Assembly (NCBI GenBank): GCA_013339895.1
Contig: JABACO010000016.1
Coordinates: 7,362,420-7,426,419, forward strand
Length of the DNA stretch: 64,000 bases
From: Ephydatia muelleri
Lineage: Eukaryota; Porifera; Demospongiae; Spongillida; Spongillidae
Reading direction: 5' to 3'
In this document: in pieces, positions 1-13,504 of the stretch
Layout of the letters: every line of letters starts with the position of its first letter
Numbering within the stretch: position 1 is the stretch's first letter
The notes under the pieces: model-generated
The model's database searches: none
Told to the model about the DNA's origin: nothing
Seen by the model: the letters and a program-made list of their open reading frames with translations, nothing else
Position numbers and translations under genes: made by a program

Positions 1-432
1 TGTGCTGGTGCATGTGATGGTGCATGTGCTGGTGCATGTGCTGGTGTATATGAGGGAGTGGGTATGATGGTGTATAAGGGAGTGGGTATGATGGTGTATA
101 TGAGGGAGTGGGTGTGATGGTGTATATGAGGGAGTGGGTATGATGGTGTATATGAGGGAGTTGGTGTGATGGTGTATATGAGGGAGTGGGTATGATGGTG
201 TATATGAGGGAGTGGGTATGATGGTTGTATATGAGGGAGTGGGTGTGATGGTGTATATAAGGGAGTGGGTGTGATGGTTGTATATGAGGGAGTGGGTGTG
301 AGTTTATGAGGGAGAGGGGGTTGTGATGGTATATATGAGGTAGAGAGTATGATGGTGTATATGAGGGAGTGGGTATGATGGTGTATATGAGGGAGTGAGT
401 ATGATGGTGTATATGAGGAGTGGGTATGATGT
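1..432. repeat. 26-bp minisatellite in an intron of ATG16L1 copy A
   Basis: Imperfect tandem units of about 26 bp with core GAGGGAGTGGGTATGATGG run from the window edge to just before the first visible exon of copy A. The same family fills the homologous intron of copy B (13505-14855) but is absent from that intron in copy C. It therefore expanded after copies A and B separated from C. Confidence 0.95.
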
Positions 433-454
433 GCTTCTCTGGTCACTCACCCAG

Positions 455-2691
<2,237 letters not shown>

Positions 2692-2827
2692 AATGGCGGC
2701 TAGAACTTGTATCATATCACAACTGAAACATTTATTTTATATGTTTGTTTTGTGTCACTGCTGTTGTCCCTCTGCTTCTGTGCTCTGTTTGCAATTCTGT
2801 TCTGCATCATATGAGTATGTGATACAG

Positions 2828-4952
2828 ATCATGGTTGGACTTAGATGGGTCATCGCTGGACTTAGATGGGTCATGGCTGGGCTTAGATGGGTCATGGCTG
2901 GACTTAGATGGGTCATGGCTGGGCTTAGATGGGTCATGGCTGGACTTAGATGGGTCATGGCTGGGCTTAGATGGGTCATGGCTGGACTTAGATGGGTCAT
3001 GGCTGGACTTAGATGGGTCATGGCTGGACTTAGATGGGTCATGGCTGGACTTAGATGGGTCATGGCTGGACTTAGATGGGTCATGGCTGGACTTAGATGG
3101 TCATGGCTGGACCTTAGATGGTCGTGGCTGGACTTAGATGGGTCATTGCTGGACTTAGATGGGTCATGGTGGACTTAGATGGATCATGGCTGGACTTAGA
3201 TGGATCATGGTTGGGCTATAGATGGGTCATGGCTGGACTTAGATGGGTCATGGCTGGACTTAGATGGGTCATGGCTGGGCTTAGATGGGTCATGGCTGGA
3301 CTTAGATGGGTCATGGCTGGACTTAGATGGGTCATGGCTGGGCTTAGATGGGTCATGGCTGGACTTAGATGGGTCATGGCTGGACTTAGATGGGTCATGG
3401 CTGGACTTAGATGGGTCATGGCTGGACTTAGATGGGTCATGGCTGGACTTAGATGGATCATGGCTGGACTTAGATGGATCATGGCTGGGCTTAGATGGGT
3501 CATGGCTGGACTTAGATGGGTCATGGCTGGGCTTAGATGGGTCATGGTGGGTCATGGCTGGGCTTAGATGGGTCATGGCTGGACTTAGATGGGTCATGGC
3601 TGGACTTAGATGGGTCATGGCTGGACTTAGATGGGTCATGGCTGGACTTAGATGGGTCATGGCTGGACTTAGATGGGTCATGGCTGGACTTAGATGGGTC
3701 ATGGCTGGACTTAGATGGGTCATGGCTGGACTTAGATGGGTCGTGGCTGGACTTAGATGGGTCATGGCTGGACTTAGATGGGTCGTGGCTGGACTTAGAT
3801 GGATCATGGCTGGACTTAGATGGGTCGTGGCTGGACTTAGATGGATCATGGCTGGACTTAGATGGATCATGGTTGGGCTTAGATGGGTCATGGCTGGACT
3901 TAGATGGGTCATGGCTGGACTTAGATGGGTCATGGCTGGGCTTAGATGGGTCATGGCTGGACTTAGATGGGTCATGGCTGGACTTAGATGGGTCATGGCT
4001 GGACTTAGATGGGTCATGGCTGGACTTAGATGGGTCATGGCTGGACTTAGATGGATCATGGCTGGACTTATGGTTGGACTTAGATGGGTCATGGCTGGAC
4101 TTAGATGGATCATGGCTGGACTTAGATGGATCATGGTTGGGCTTAGATGGGTCATGGCTGGACTTAGATGGGTCATGGCTGGACTTAGATGGGTCATGGC
4201 TGGACTTAGATGGGTCATGGCTGGGCTTAGATGGGTCATGGCTGGACTTAGATGGGTCATGGCTGGACTTAGATGGGTCATGGCTGGACTTAGATGGGTC
4301 ATGGCTGGACTTAGATGGGTCATGGCTGGACTTAGATGGATCATGGCTGGACTTAGATGGATCATGGCTGGGCTTAGATGGGTCATGGCTGGACTTAGAT
4401 GGGTCATGGCTGGGCTTAGATGGGTCATGGCTGGACTTAGATGGGTCATGGCTGGGCTTAGATGGGTCATGGCTGGACTTAGATGGGTCATGGCTGGACT
4501 TAGATGGGTCATGGCTGGACTTAGATGGGTCATGGCTGGACTTAGATGGGTCATGGCTGGACTTAGATGGGTCATGGCTGGACTTAGATGGGTCGTGGCT
4601 GGACTTAGATGGGTCATGGCTGGACTTAGATGGGTCGTGGCTGGACTTAGATGGATCATGGCTGGACTTAGATGGGTCGTGGCTGGACTTAGATGGATCA
4701 TGGCTGGACTTAGATGGATCATGGTTGGGCTTAGATGGGTCATGGCTGGACTTAGATGGGTCATGGCTGGACTTAGATGGGTCATGGCTGGGCTTAGATG
4801 GGTCATGGCTGGACTTAGATGGGTCATGGCTGGACTTAGATGGGTCATGGCTGGACTTAGATGGGTCATGGCTGGACTTAGATGGGTCATGGCTGGACTT
4901 AGATGGATCATGGCTGGACTTATGGTTGGACTTAGATGGGTCATGGCTGGAC
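2828..4952. repeat. 21-bp satellite array 1 (about 100 units)
   Basis: Head-to-tail 21-bp units with core CATGGCTGGACTTAGATG; variants have GGATCATGG, GGGTCGTGG or a GGGCTTAG start. Because 21 is a multiple of three and the unit has stops in only two of six frames, it produces very long spurious open frames on both strands. A block of about 852 bp containing a truncated unit (CTTATGGTTGGACTT) occurs twice (near 4066 and 4918), so the array has higher-order structure. It begins about 140 bp after the stop of ATG16L1 copy A and ends at a reverse-transcriptase fragment. Confidence 0.97.
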
Positions 4953-5420
4953 ATCATTGCACGGCACAATAAGTTGAAAGACTTTTGCCAACCTGTACTC
5001 CAAAGCATGCTTATCTCCTGAAATGGAGAAAGGTCCAGGCTTAGACATTTTTAGGCCAGCTGATGTGCTGGTGCCAAACTGGTCCCTCTCCAACCCTGCA
5101 GCTTTTGACCTGAAAGTCATCCATCTGCTTAATACAGACTTGATTCTGGAAGCAAGCTTGGGTTCAGACAACTCTGCCGAAGTTGGTGAGATTGGAAAAC
5201 ATGTGAAGAATGATCAGATGTGTGCAAGATTGGGCTGGACATGCATTCCTGAGGTTGGGGATATGAAGCCCAAGAATACTTCTCTAGATTGTGGCTAGCC
5301 ATGCAAATGGGAGTAGGTGAAACTGAGGCACTGAGCCAAATGTACTGTCTGCTGGCTGTCACACTGATGAGGTCAAATGCAACAGCCATTCTACTCAGAT
5401 GTGCCCGTACACCCCTTCAT
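4953..5420 (+). pseudogene. Reverse-transcriptase C-terminal fragment
   Basis: Frames read ARHNKLKDF, then RPADVLVPNWSL..PAAFDLKV, then DQMCARLGWTCIP, and a later frame gives EALSQMYCLLAVTL. This is the conserved C-terminal tail of a reverse transcriptase family known to me from cnidarian and sponge genomes (RPADVLVPNW, then an ELGW.C.P box, then a LYGRLN-like box). No polymerase core is present. The fragment starts exactly at the end of the 21-bp array, and it is followed by an AT-rich tail (5430-5540) that also follows the fragments at 8228 and 22345. Frameshifts break it, so it is a relic. Confidence 0.7.
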
Positions 5421-5599
5421 GATTATAATTGTAATTATTAGTGTGTTGTATACGTATAATTTTTATTTATTTATATATTTTATTTCTATTCATATTATTT
5501 CTTGTATGTCACGATTCTATGTATTGTGGCACATATTAGATATGTGTATCCTTCGTTTTTTCTACATACTGTATAAACACACAATTACACACAGAAAGA

Positions 5600-6075
5600 T
5601 CAGTAGTCCATTGCATCGACCTGCATGTCTGCCACCTGCAAGGATGGATAGCCCTGGCGTTTGCTCTCACAAGCACAATGCTCAGTCTGCCATATAGATC
5701 CCCCAAAACGTGGGATTTGCTACAGTTTGTGAGGATGGCTTCGCGCATGGCTATGCAGGAGAAAGCATTGCATGCCTCTTCACCCCAGGCTCCATATGTT
5801 TCCACTGCTGCTAGTGGAATGCACTGCCAACCAAGCTCTGAACACTTTGTGTCATTTTGCTCATGTTTTCTTGATTCTGCAGCTTTAGCAGCTACCCCAG
5901 CAGAAACCCCCGCTTCTGAAACAATTTTGGGACTTAGCGGTGAAGTTACTGTGATGTCAAAAGCAGCAGTATCTTTAACTCCCCAACTTGACACTAGAAT
6001 ATCAGCAGGCCTAGTTCTGAGTTCACTACTGCCTAAACCACATCCTGCCTCCAGGCGAGCAGGTAATGAGGCACG
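5600..6075 (-). pseudogene. Reverse-transcriptase C-terminal fragment (inverted)
   Basis: On the minus strand the frame reads RPADILVSSWGVKDTAAFDI, then NDTKCSELGWQCIPL, VETYGAWGEEA and LYGRLSIVLVRANARAI. These are the same boxes as in the plus-strand fragments at 4953, 6776 and 7480, so this is an inverted partial copy of the same element tail. About 150 residues are open. It stops just before the next 21-bp satellite array. Confidence 0.7.
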
Positions 6076-6099
6076 TTGACATGCGCTGAAGATGGTATT

Positions 6100-6775
6100 A
6101 TCATGGCTGGACTTAGATGGGTCATGGCTGGACTTAGATGGGTCATGGTTGGGCTAAGATGGGTCATGGCTGGACTTAGATGGGTCATGGCTGGTCTTAG
6201 ATGGATCATGGCTGGACTTAGATGGGTCATGGCTGGTCTTAGATGGATCATGGCTGGACTTAGATGGGTCATGGCTGGACTTAGATGGGTCATGGCTGGT
6301 CTTAGATGGATCATGGCTGGACTTAGATGGGTCATGGCTGGTCTTAGATGGATCATGGCTGGACTTAGATGGGTCATGGCTGGTCTTAGATGGATCATGG
6401 CTGGACTTAGATGGGTCATGGCTGGACTTAGATGGGTCATGGCTGGTCTTAGATGGGTCATGATGGGTCATGGCTGGACTTAGATGGGTCATGGCTGGAC
6501 TTAGATGGATCATGGCTGGACTTAGATGGGTCATGGTTGGACTTAGATGGGTCATGGCTGGACTTAGATGGATCATGGCTGGGCTTAGATGGGTCATGGC
6601 TGGACTTAGATGGGTCATGGCTGGACTTAGATGGGTCATGGCTGGACTTAGATGGGTCATAGCTGGACTTAGATGGGTCATGGCTGGACTTAGATGGGTC
6701 ATGGCTGGACTTAGATGGGTCATGGCTGGACATAGATGGATCATGGCTGGACTTAGATGGGTCATGGCTGGACCA
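6100..6775. repeat. 21-bp satellite array 2 (about 32 units)
   Basis: The same 21-bp family as array 1. A subset of units carries GGTCTTAG instead of GGACTTAG, and these alternate with GGATCATGG units, which points to local expansion. It is sandwiched between two reverse-transcriptase fragments of opposite orientation. Confidence 0.97.
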
Positions 6776-7260
6776 CAATAAATTGAGAGACTGTTTTGCC
6801 AACCTGTGCTCCAAAGCCTGCTTATCCCCTCAACAGGAGAAAGGTCCAGGCTTAGGCTTTTTTAGGCCAGCTGATGTGCTTGGTCCATCTCCAACCCTGC
6901 AGCTTTTGACCTGAAAGTCATCCATCCGCTTAATACAGACATTATTCTGGAAGCGAGCTTGGCTTCAGGCAACTCTGCAGAGGTTGGGAGATTGGAAAGC
7001 ACACCAAGAATGATCAGATGTGTGCAAGATTGGGCTGGACATGCATTCCATTAGTGGTGGAGATTTATGGTGGTTGGTTGGGGATGTGAAGCCCAAGAAT
7101 GCTTCTGTAGATTGATAAGAGGCTAGCCATGCAAGTGGGAGTAGGTGAAACTGAGGCACTGAGCCAAATGTACTGTCTGCTGGCAGTCACACTGATGAGG
7201 CAGAATGCAAGAGCCATTCTACTTAGATGTGCCCGTACACCCCTTCATGATCATAATTGT
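6776..7260 (+). pseudogene. Reverse-transcriptase C-terminal fragment
   Basis: Begins directly at the last 21-bp unit (CACAATAAATTGAGAGACTG) and parallels the fragment at 4953: a RPADVL-like box, a PAAFDLKV box, then CEAQECF and EALSQMYCLLAVTLMR boxes in shifted frames. It is broken by indels. The junction with the satellite is at nearly the same point of the element as in the 4953 copy, so the satellite-plus-fragment pair was probably duplicated together. Confidence 0.65.
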
Positions 7261-7479
7261 AAGACTTGGTCTGCGCTCTCTATCCCACCACTCATGCGCA
7301 GCATTTATAGCTTCATTATCAACATCTGGTTGTAGCAATGCTGATAATGTACATCTGCAGCAGGCCATCATTCGATCAGGTCTCTACATCAGATGCAATC
7401 ACAGCAGAAGCAGTATCATCAACACCTGTTACTCAAGCGTTCTCTGTCTAAGAAATTGGAATGCCACCTTTAAAATTCT

Positions 7480-8227
7480 TTGTTAGGGGCTTTCTCTATG
7501 GCAGACAGAGCTCGCCTATTATCTGTTTCGGCTTCTCATGCCGCATCATGGTTGTCCGTGACTCCATCTCTGGCCTTGGGTTTGCACCTTGAACCTAATG
7601 AGCTTCATGCCTCTATAAGGTGGTGGTTAGGGTTGGACACCTCTGGTGGTTCTCTGTGTCCTGTCTGCTCTCAGAAAGCCCTGGACCCACTTGGGCACCA
7701 CGCTACCACTCATGGAGGTGACGTAGTGACTCGACATAACCTGTTGCGGGATGTTGTGGCTAACCTTTTTCGTCAGGCCCACATGGGAGTCACAGTAGAG
7801 GCAGGCTATGGCCTTACACATGATAATAGCCGCTCACGGCCAGCAGATGTCCTCGTAACAAGATGGGAAAAGGGTTTGCCCGCAGCTTTGGCTATAACAG
7901 TGACATCCCCCACTTAATCCTGCCATCCTTGATGAGTCTTGTTCAACAGCTGGAGTAGCTGCAGTAGCAGCAGAGTCCCGCAAATATGTTGCTAACGACC
8001 CTAAGTGCACTGAGCTGGGGTGGACCTGTGTTCCATTGGCTGTAGAAACCTATGGGAATTGGGGGGTGGAGGCCCAAGAGACATTTTCCCGCCTAGCCTC
8101 TCTACTTGCTGCAAGCCACAGTGTGTCAAAATCAAAGGCAACAGCTGACATTTATGGTTGCTTAAACCTGACCCTAACCAGGTCTGTGGCCAGGGCTATC
8201 CTGGCCAGGGGTCTAAGGCCAAAATAG
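7480..8227 (+). pseudogene. Reverse-transcriptase C-terminal region, frameshifted
   Basis: The open frame 7480-7917 reads ADRARLLSVSASHAASWLSV, WWLGLDTSGGSLCPVC, DPLGHHATT, GGDVVTRHNLLRDV and RPADVLVTRWEKGLPAALAI. After a frameshift near 7915 it continues as AGVAAVAAESRKY, CTELGWTCVPL, VETYGNWGVEAQETF and ARAILARGLRPK (stop 8227). The Cys-x2-Cys..His pattern (CPVC..GHHATTHGGD) is a putative zinc-binding box typical of this family. This is the longest C-terminal relic of the element in the left half of the window. The polymerase domain (YADD box) is absent. Confidence 0.75.
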
Positions 8228-8444
8228 ATGTTACGGTGCTCATATTGAACTCTTTAGTGTAAGGTTTGTGTATTGCACATTGATGAATACGGAATATGAT
8301 TTATATATGTGTTGTATATATTTATTTATTTTCTATTCATATTATTTCTTGTATGTCACTATTCTATGTATTGTATGCTGATGTTATTATTTCTTAATAA
8401 TAGTAAAATAACAATAACATCAATTTTAATACTGTAAACTTTAA
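8228..8444. other. AT-rich tail of the reverse-transcriptase fragment
   Basis: AT-rich sequence containing CTATTCATATTATTTCTTG and TTCTTAATAATAGTAAAATAA. It is nearly identical to 22370-22515 and in part to 5460-5545. It always follows the reverse-transcriptase C-terminal fragment, and in two places it precedes the kinase 5' region, so it is part of the duplicated unit. No gene is seen in it. Confidence 0.6.
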
Positions 8445-8645
8445 ACATCGCCAATAAAAAAAGGGTGGGTGGATCTCAATCGAGAAGTTGCTAAGCTAGC
8501 CCGGACTAAACCGTGAGCTCTATCAACCTTCAGCGTGAGACCGTGATATTGAACTCTAAGGCGTGAGACTTGAGAGCTTTGTCACAAAATGTTGATGTCC
8601 CACAGAAACGGATGCCGCTTTTAGAAGATCCGCATCTTTAATTGA
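8445..8645 (+). pseudogene. Truncated copy of the kinase 5' region
   Basis: About 190 bp is nearly identical to 22510-22710, the 5' flank and first codons of the kinase gene at 22660. The homology stops after the codons for the first dozen residues, which already contain a stop, and is replaced by two degenerate 21-bp satellite units (about 8646-8700). The rest of the kinase is missing here. Confidence 0.75.
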
Positions 8646-8712
8646 CTTCGATGGGTCATGGACATGGCTTGATTTTGATTTAGATGGGTCATGGCTGGCC
8701 GCCCCCCCCCGC

Positions 8713-8779
8713 TAGTCTCGTACCCAGGTCCAGTGCATCGCAGCTGCGGTCGCTACGCTTGGATCTGGGCACGAGACTA
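8713..8779. repeat. Short inverted repeat (hairpin, MITE-like)
   Basis: Arms 8713-8732 and 8760-8779 are inverted repeats of 20 bp with two mismatches, TAGTCTCGTACCCAGGTCCA against its partner, around a 27-bp GC-rich loop. This resembles short palindromic elements beginning TAGTCTCG. It lies in C-rich sequence next to the CACTA-like element. Confidence 0.6.
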
Positions 8780-8896
8780 CCCCTCACCCCCCCGCACCCG
8801 CACCCAGTGGCGGATCCAGGGGGGGACCCCCCCCCCTCGGCCGACCAGTTATGAATAAATTAACTTATGAATAATTGACGAGTTGAAAAACGAAGC

Positions 8897-9342
8897 GTTT
8901 ACACAGCCAAAAGTTACCAGTCTGAATCAAACCTGGTGGTGAAATACAGTCTGGTGTGGGAATGAAATACAGTCTGAATCATGGGTGTTTAAATCAACAG
9001 CCTGGTTGTTAACTGGTATCACAACCCTGGTTCAGGCTGAGGATATTGCATGGTACCAGTTTGTTTAAAAACTGAAATACAATACGAACCAGCAATGGTG
9101 TCAGTCATGGTTCAGTATCTCGCTCGGACTGGCCGTTGTGCAAGGTTCGTATCCGTGGGTCTATATTTTGATATCAGTTCACCTCGATTATCAACCTCGA
9201 CAAGAGTTGTCCAGAGCACAAATCGCACACTGTAAGATGTGCGTTCGCGCGCGCGCCACACAGACACACACATACGCACATGCAACACACACGCATACAA
9301 ATATAAATATACATGCACACATTCACCCACACACGCAACATA

Positions 9343-9377
<35 letters not shown>

Positions 9378-11992
9378 GCAACACATCATGCTAAGCTAAT
9401 GAGAAAGTGAAGTTGCATTTTATAATGTGGATACAATGAATCACGAGTTGGTCACGAGACTGTATTGATAATTAAATTCTAATCCATTTTAGTTAAAAAT
9501 GGATGCCCATTTCAGAAGAAGCCGAAGGAAGCAACCCTGCACATGGAGGCAAAGCATTTGTTGGAAACCGAAAGGGTAGATCAAGTATGTGTTTAAGTTT
9601 ATGAGCACCGGTACGAGTTTGTTTACGGCCCCTATGAATAATAAAAAATATAACTACCTTTAAGGAACCCTGAAGCTAATTACATGTAGTAGTGCATGTT
9701 CACGACTATATAGTTATAGTGAGCATGGCATCAGCGCAGACCTGCCAGCATCATAAGTTTAACCTCAAAATGCGTGAGACGCCATATACGGCAATATAAA
9801 AAGCGTGAGGTAGGCATGGCTATTAGCGCTGCAACGCGTACTCATGGAACAGATCCTACAGAATACAAGCAATTCTTGTACTGTATGTGGTACTGATGCA
9901 TGCTGCTCATTTTTTTCCTGTTCAATAAGGACGATTCCGCTGTGAAGTGTGTCAAGAAACATTTACAAGACGCTACAACCTTCCTATAGGTCGACAAGCA
10001 TAGTAATCCTGATATTGTTGGTGATGAAAGAACTCTGGAAAAGTTCCTCACCCAGATGGCATCTATTCGTTCACAACAAACAGCTGAAAAAACTTATGAG
10101 ATGCAGACATTATATGGCTTGAAAGCAGTGGACAATCCTATGCTGAGTATTGGATTTAACCCTTTCATGTTAGTAAGCTTTTGATAGATTATTCTTTGTT
10201 ATTCATTCTATTCATGCATGTCATGCACAGTGACATAGCCACCGATGTCTTAATCTCAGTTTTTTCATCTCATTTCAAGTATTATTTTGATCCATACAAG
10301 TAGGAATAGGAATAACAATGTTTGGTACTGTTATTGTTGTCATCCTATAGGGGTACACCATTGGAAGTGCTTCATACGATTCTGCTTGGGCTTGCCAAGT
10401 ACATGTTGAAACAGTTTATGCCACAAATGACCAACAGAATGAAAGAAGAGGTTCTTGCTCATGTAAACGCATTTCCCCATTCTGGTTTACATTCAAAAAT
10501 GTTTGGCAATGTGTGTCGTTACTATAATTCCTTTGTGGGACGGGACTTAAAAGGATGGTCTCAAATGTCTGTTTTTATCTCAAGTCCTTACTTGAGCAGT
10601 GATGATAGAAAGGTGTTATTGAGTTTTTCAAAGGTAAGCACAAATTTTTAACTCCATGATGATTGATTTATGATGTTTTTTATTATAGGTGTTTCGAATA
10701 GCATATTGCAACTATTTCTCTCCACATCTCTACCATGAGTGGAAATCTATTTGTGAGAACTTTGTCATCAATGTCAAGCACACAATGCCTGAGTTACTGA
10801 ATAAACCGAAGGTCCACCTAATACTCCATCTAGTGGATTGTATGGTTAACTTGGGACCTTGTTCGGCATTTTCCGCAGAGAGGTGTGTACGTTTCTTTTA
10901 TTCTTTCCTAAGTAGTTATTAATATGTTTCTCATTCTGTAGGTGTGAATGCTTCAATGCTACTGTTAGAGCACAGAATATTTTTAGTAATTGCCTTGCTC
11001 CCTCTCGGGATATTTATTATGTTACGATGAGAGAACTCCATGGCGACAGGAGCATGTATCAGCCTGGAGCACTGAGGAAGTGAGTTGCAGTTAAACTAGT
11101 CAGTGTTTTTTGATGTGCACATTCTATGCTATAGCGCCTTGCAACATGTTGTTCTCAATACTATTGGCCTTTCCTGTGCTACCATTGAGGATCTGCATCG
11201 TCATGATAGCTCAACTACAATAGAACGTTTCCACTGTATGGAGGACAGCCTTGTTGCAGTGTTCAAAGGGATTATTGCAGCAGAGGGTCGATTGGTTCAT
11301 GCTGGAGACTTTGTTGAACTGCTCTGTTCAGAGGTAAAATAGTATGTTTTGTCATCGTCATCTCAGTAACTTCATGTTCTTTATCTTTTGTAGACAAAGT
11401 ATGCCCTGTTTTTGACTTCCTGTCAGTTGGAAACGGGTGAATCATTCTGCGTACTTCAGGGATATGATGAATTTGTTGTGAATAGTGAGCCAGTGCTGAA
11501 TGAGTATGAGTGCCCACTACTTGCCAAAAGCATATTCTCAGCAGACTGCAGCCAGATCAAGCAAGCCGTTTCTATAGTCCATGAATGCAGTGACAGTTGT
11601 ACTTTTGATTGGGGGTCCAGAGAAGCATCAGGAGAGAAGGCTTTGGTGAATACCCATAACTGGACGAATATGCTTTGTTGTTTAAATGTGTATTGCGTGT
11701 GATTATGGAATGTATTAGAATCATTCATTCGTTTATTTAACATTAGCGATCACGAGACAAAACCACGCATCCCCCCGTGTATCACCGGAACTATGTTTGA
11801 CTTGGCGCTGGTACCACCCACGATTCAGGCTGTTACCAGTTTTGCATTATCGTGGCAGTACAGGTAAGAATCGGAAATTACTCCACCAGATCTGAAACAG
11901 ATATTTTTCCCAACCTTTTTAGTATTTGATAACAGTCTGATTCAAATCAGGTAACAGGTTTGGAACGGTTTTGAACTTTTGGTCGTGTAGTG
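8897..11992 (+). mobile_element. CACTA (EnSpm)-like DNA transposon
   Basis: The right end, read on the minus strand, is CACTACACGACCAAAAGTT (11974-11992). The left end (from 8897) matches it as GTTTACACAGCCAAAAGTT, identical over CCAAAAGTT and most of TACAC. Both subterminal regions hold repeated GTTACCAG, TCTGAATCA and CCTGGTT motifs, as is usual for this superfamily. The inside carries a six-exon transposase-like gene (9990-11702). I could not find a clean target duplication, so the left end is approximate. The element separates the truncated kinase relic from ATG16L1 copy B. A CA microsatellite lies inside (9256-9378). Confidence 0.6.
9990..11702 (+). CDS. Transposase-like protein, six exons, open
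   Basis: Exons inferred from splice borders with compatible phases: 9990-10168, 10351-10633, 10689-10882, 10942-11079, 11135-11333 and 11394-11702 (TGA). Introns are 53-60 nt apart from the first (182 nt). The joined reading frame is open for about 433 residues. Diagnostic segments are GTPLEVLHTILLGLAKY, KPKVHLILHLVD, a FSAERCECFNATVR box and a NCLAPSRDI box. These match a family of transposase-derived proteins common in basidiomycete fungi and some animals (TPLE.LHTILLG..KY, KPK.HLL.HL, FE.FN, APSRD). I infer a CACTA-type role from the element ends. Any exon upstream of 9990 is not identified, and an ATG start is not resolved. An intact frame suggests recent or ongoing activity. Confidence 0.65.
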
Positions 11993-12002
11993 AACGTGAT
12001 TA

Positions 12003-12060
12003 GCGAGTTAGCATTCGACCCAAAGTGAGTGTGTGTGTGTGTGTGTGTGTGGGGGGGGGG
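12003..12060. repeat. (GT)n plus G-run
   Basis: A GT dinucleotide run is followed by ten or more G residues. It lies just outside the right end of the CACTA-like element, in sequence with no recognised gene. Confidence 0.85.
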
Positions 12061-12489
12061 TCTAAAGCCACGGCCCTCCAAGCGTGTTTAATTAGTATTA
12101 CTGCTGCGCGATGGAATGGTGCGAGCAAGAAGTAAGCGATCATAAGAAGATAGTTTACCTCAGGAAACAGGTAGAGCTAAATCAAGTAGGTATATCATAC
12201 TATTAAAGGTAAAACGTGTGTGTCGTTTAGACCAGAATACGGTCACAATGGCTTTGCGTAGAGTTTTCTATTCGCTATCCTTATCCACGACCACGTTGAC
12301 TCACGCAGGCTTCTACACGTGTATATTCAATTCGAATATTGCGCTTGCTAGCTATCAATATTGAATACACTTTCAAAGTATGCTGCTAAATGAACGCAAA
12401 AGTGAAAAAGCGGCTGGGGCTTCGCCCCAGCCCCCACTGGGGGAGCTTGCAGCGCTCCCCCAGACCCCCTAGCTGTTACGGGATGGGGC
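12061..12489. other. Unassigned spacer with a GC hairpin
   Basis: No gene is recognised. At 12409-12432 a hairpin with arms GGCTGGGGC and GCCCCAGCC around a TTC loop is followed by further G/C inverted stretches up to about 12470. Homology to ATG16L1 copy C resumes at 12490. Confidence 0.5.
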
Positions 12490-12795
12490 ACGCATGTACC
12501 AATCGCAACACACCTCTTGCTGGGAACACAGGATCAGACTCACTTGTCAATGAAAACATCCTCCCCCTTGATCAAGAGTGCAATCTGGCCGTCCACAGTT
12601 GTCCACCAGTTTGTAGGTTATTCTAAGTAGTGCACACCTCACAAGTGTGGCAGCTATGTGTGGTATCCAACAGGATGCACACGAGAGTGACATGAGTGCC
12701 CTGTGCTTCAGTCCAGATGGGACATGTCTAGCCACTGGAGGGTCAGACAAGGTGGTCAAGGTGTGGACACTCAGACCTGATATACGTAAGTTTAA

Positions 12796-12935
12796 TAAAT
12801 GACACTGAGTGACACCAGTATTGTGATGACACCAGTGTTGTGATGACACCAGTGTTGTGATGACACCAGTGTTGTGATGACACTAGTGTTGTGGTGACAC
12901 CAGTGTTGTGATGACACCAGTGTTGGGTAACACCA
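12796..12935. repeat. 17-bp minisatellite in intron 9 of copy B
   Basis: About eight units with core GTGATGACACCAGTGTT follow the exon-9 donor. The homologous intron of copy C has a longer array of the same unit (27285-27575). Confidence 0.9.
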
Positions 12936-13004
12936 CCGTTGTGATAGCAACTAGGGAGCTGTACATTTTTGTAAACACATTCCTCACACACCTGTTTTAC
13001 GCAC

Positions 13005-13082
13005 ACACTGCACACACACACACACACACATACACACACGCACACACACTGCACACACACACGCACACACGCAAACACACAC

Positions 13083-13132
<50 letters not shown>
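13005..13132. repeat. (CA)n microsatellite in intron 9 of copy B
   Basis: An almost pure CA tract with occasional G or T interruptions. The homologous place in copy C (27660-27975) also carries CA-rich repeats. Confidence 0.95.
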
Positions 13133-13133
<1 letters not shown>

Positions 13134-13504
13134 ACCATGCCCTTCTGTTAACCAGAAAGTGTTGATCCCAAGTGTGCAGTTCTGTCCGGCAGCTAAGCCA
13201 GCATTATGTCCGTACAGTTTGATCCCCAGGTAGGTCTCTACAACTGACAACAGCTAGGTGGCAAGTAGAAGAAAAAAGTACATGTAGCCTTCAGATATTG
13301 GACATATTGATAATCCATAGATCTATGGTACGGTTGTATGACTGAGTATTGATTTGAGTTGCACACAGGGATGTGTGCATTCAGGGTGTTGATAGAGGGT
13401 GTGGTTTACTAGGGTTTTTATGGAGCGTGTGATCTACATGGAGGATGGGATGAAGGGTGTGGTTTACTAGGGTGTGGATGGAGGGTGCGGTTTACTAGCG
13501 TAAT

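Noticed and set aside
2828-4972. Open frames of 490-590 residues made of MAGLRWV, WLDLDGS, MTHLSPA or SSHDPSK repeats
   Set aside because: They are products of the 21-bp unit, which is open in four of six frames. The frames exist on both strands at once and have no non-repeat domain. The same applies at 6033-6814, 21250-22309 and 52127-52656.
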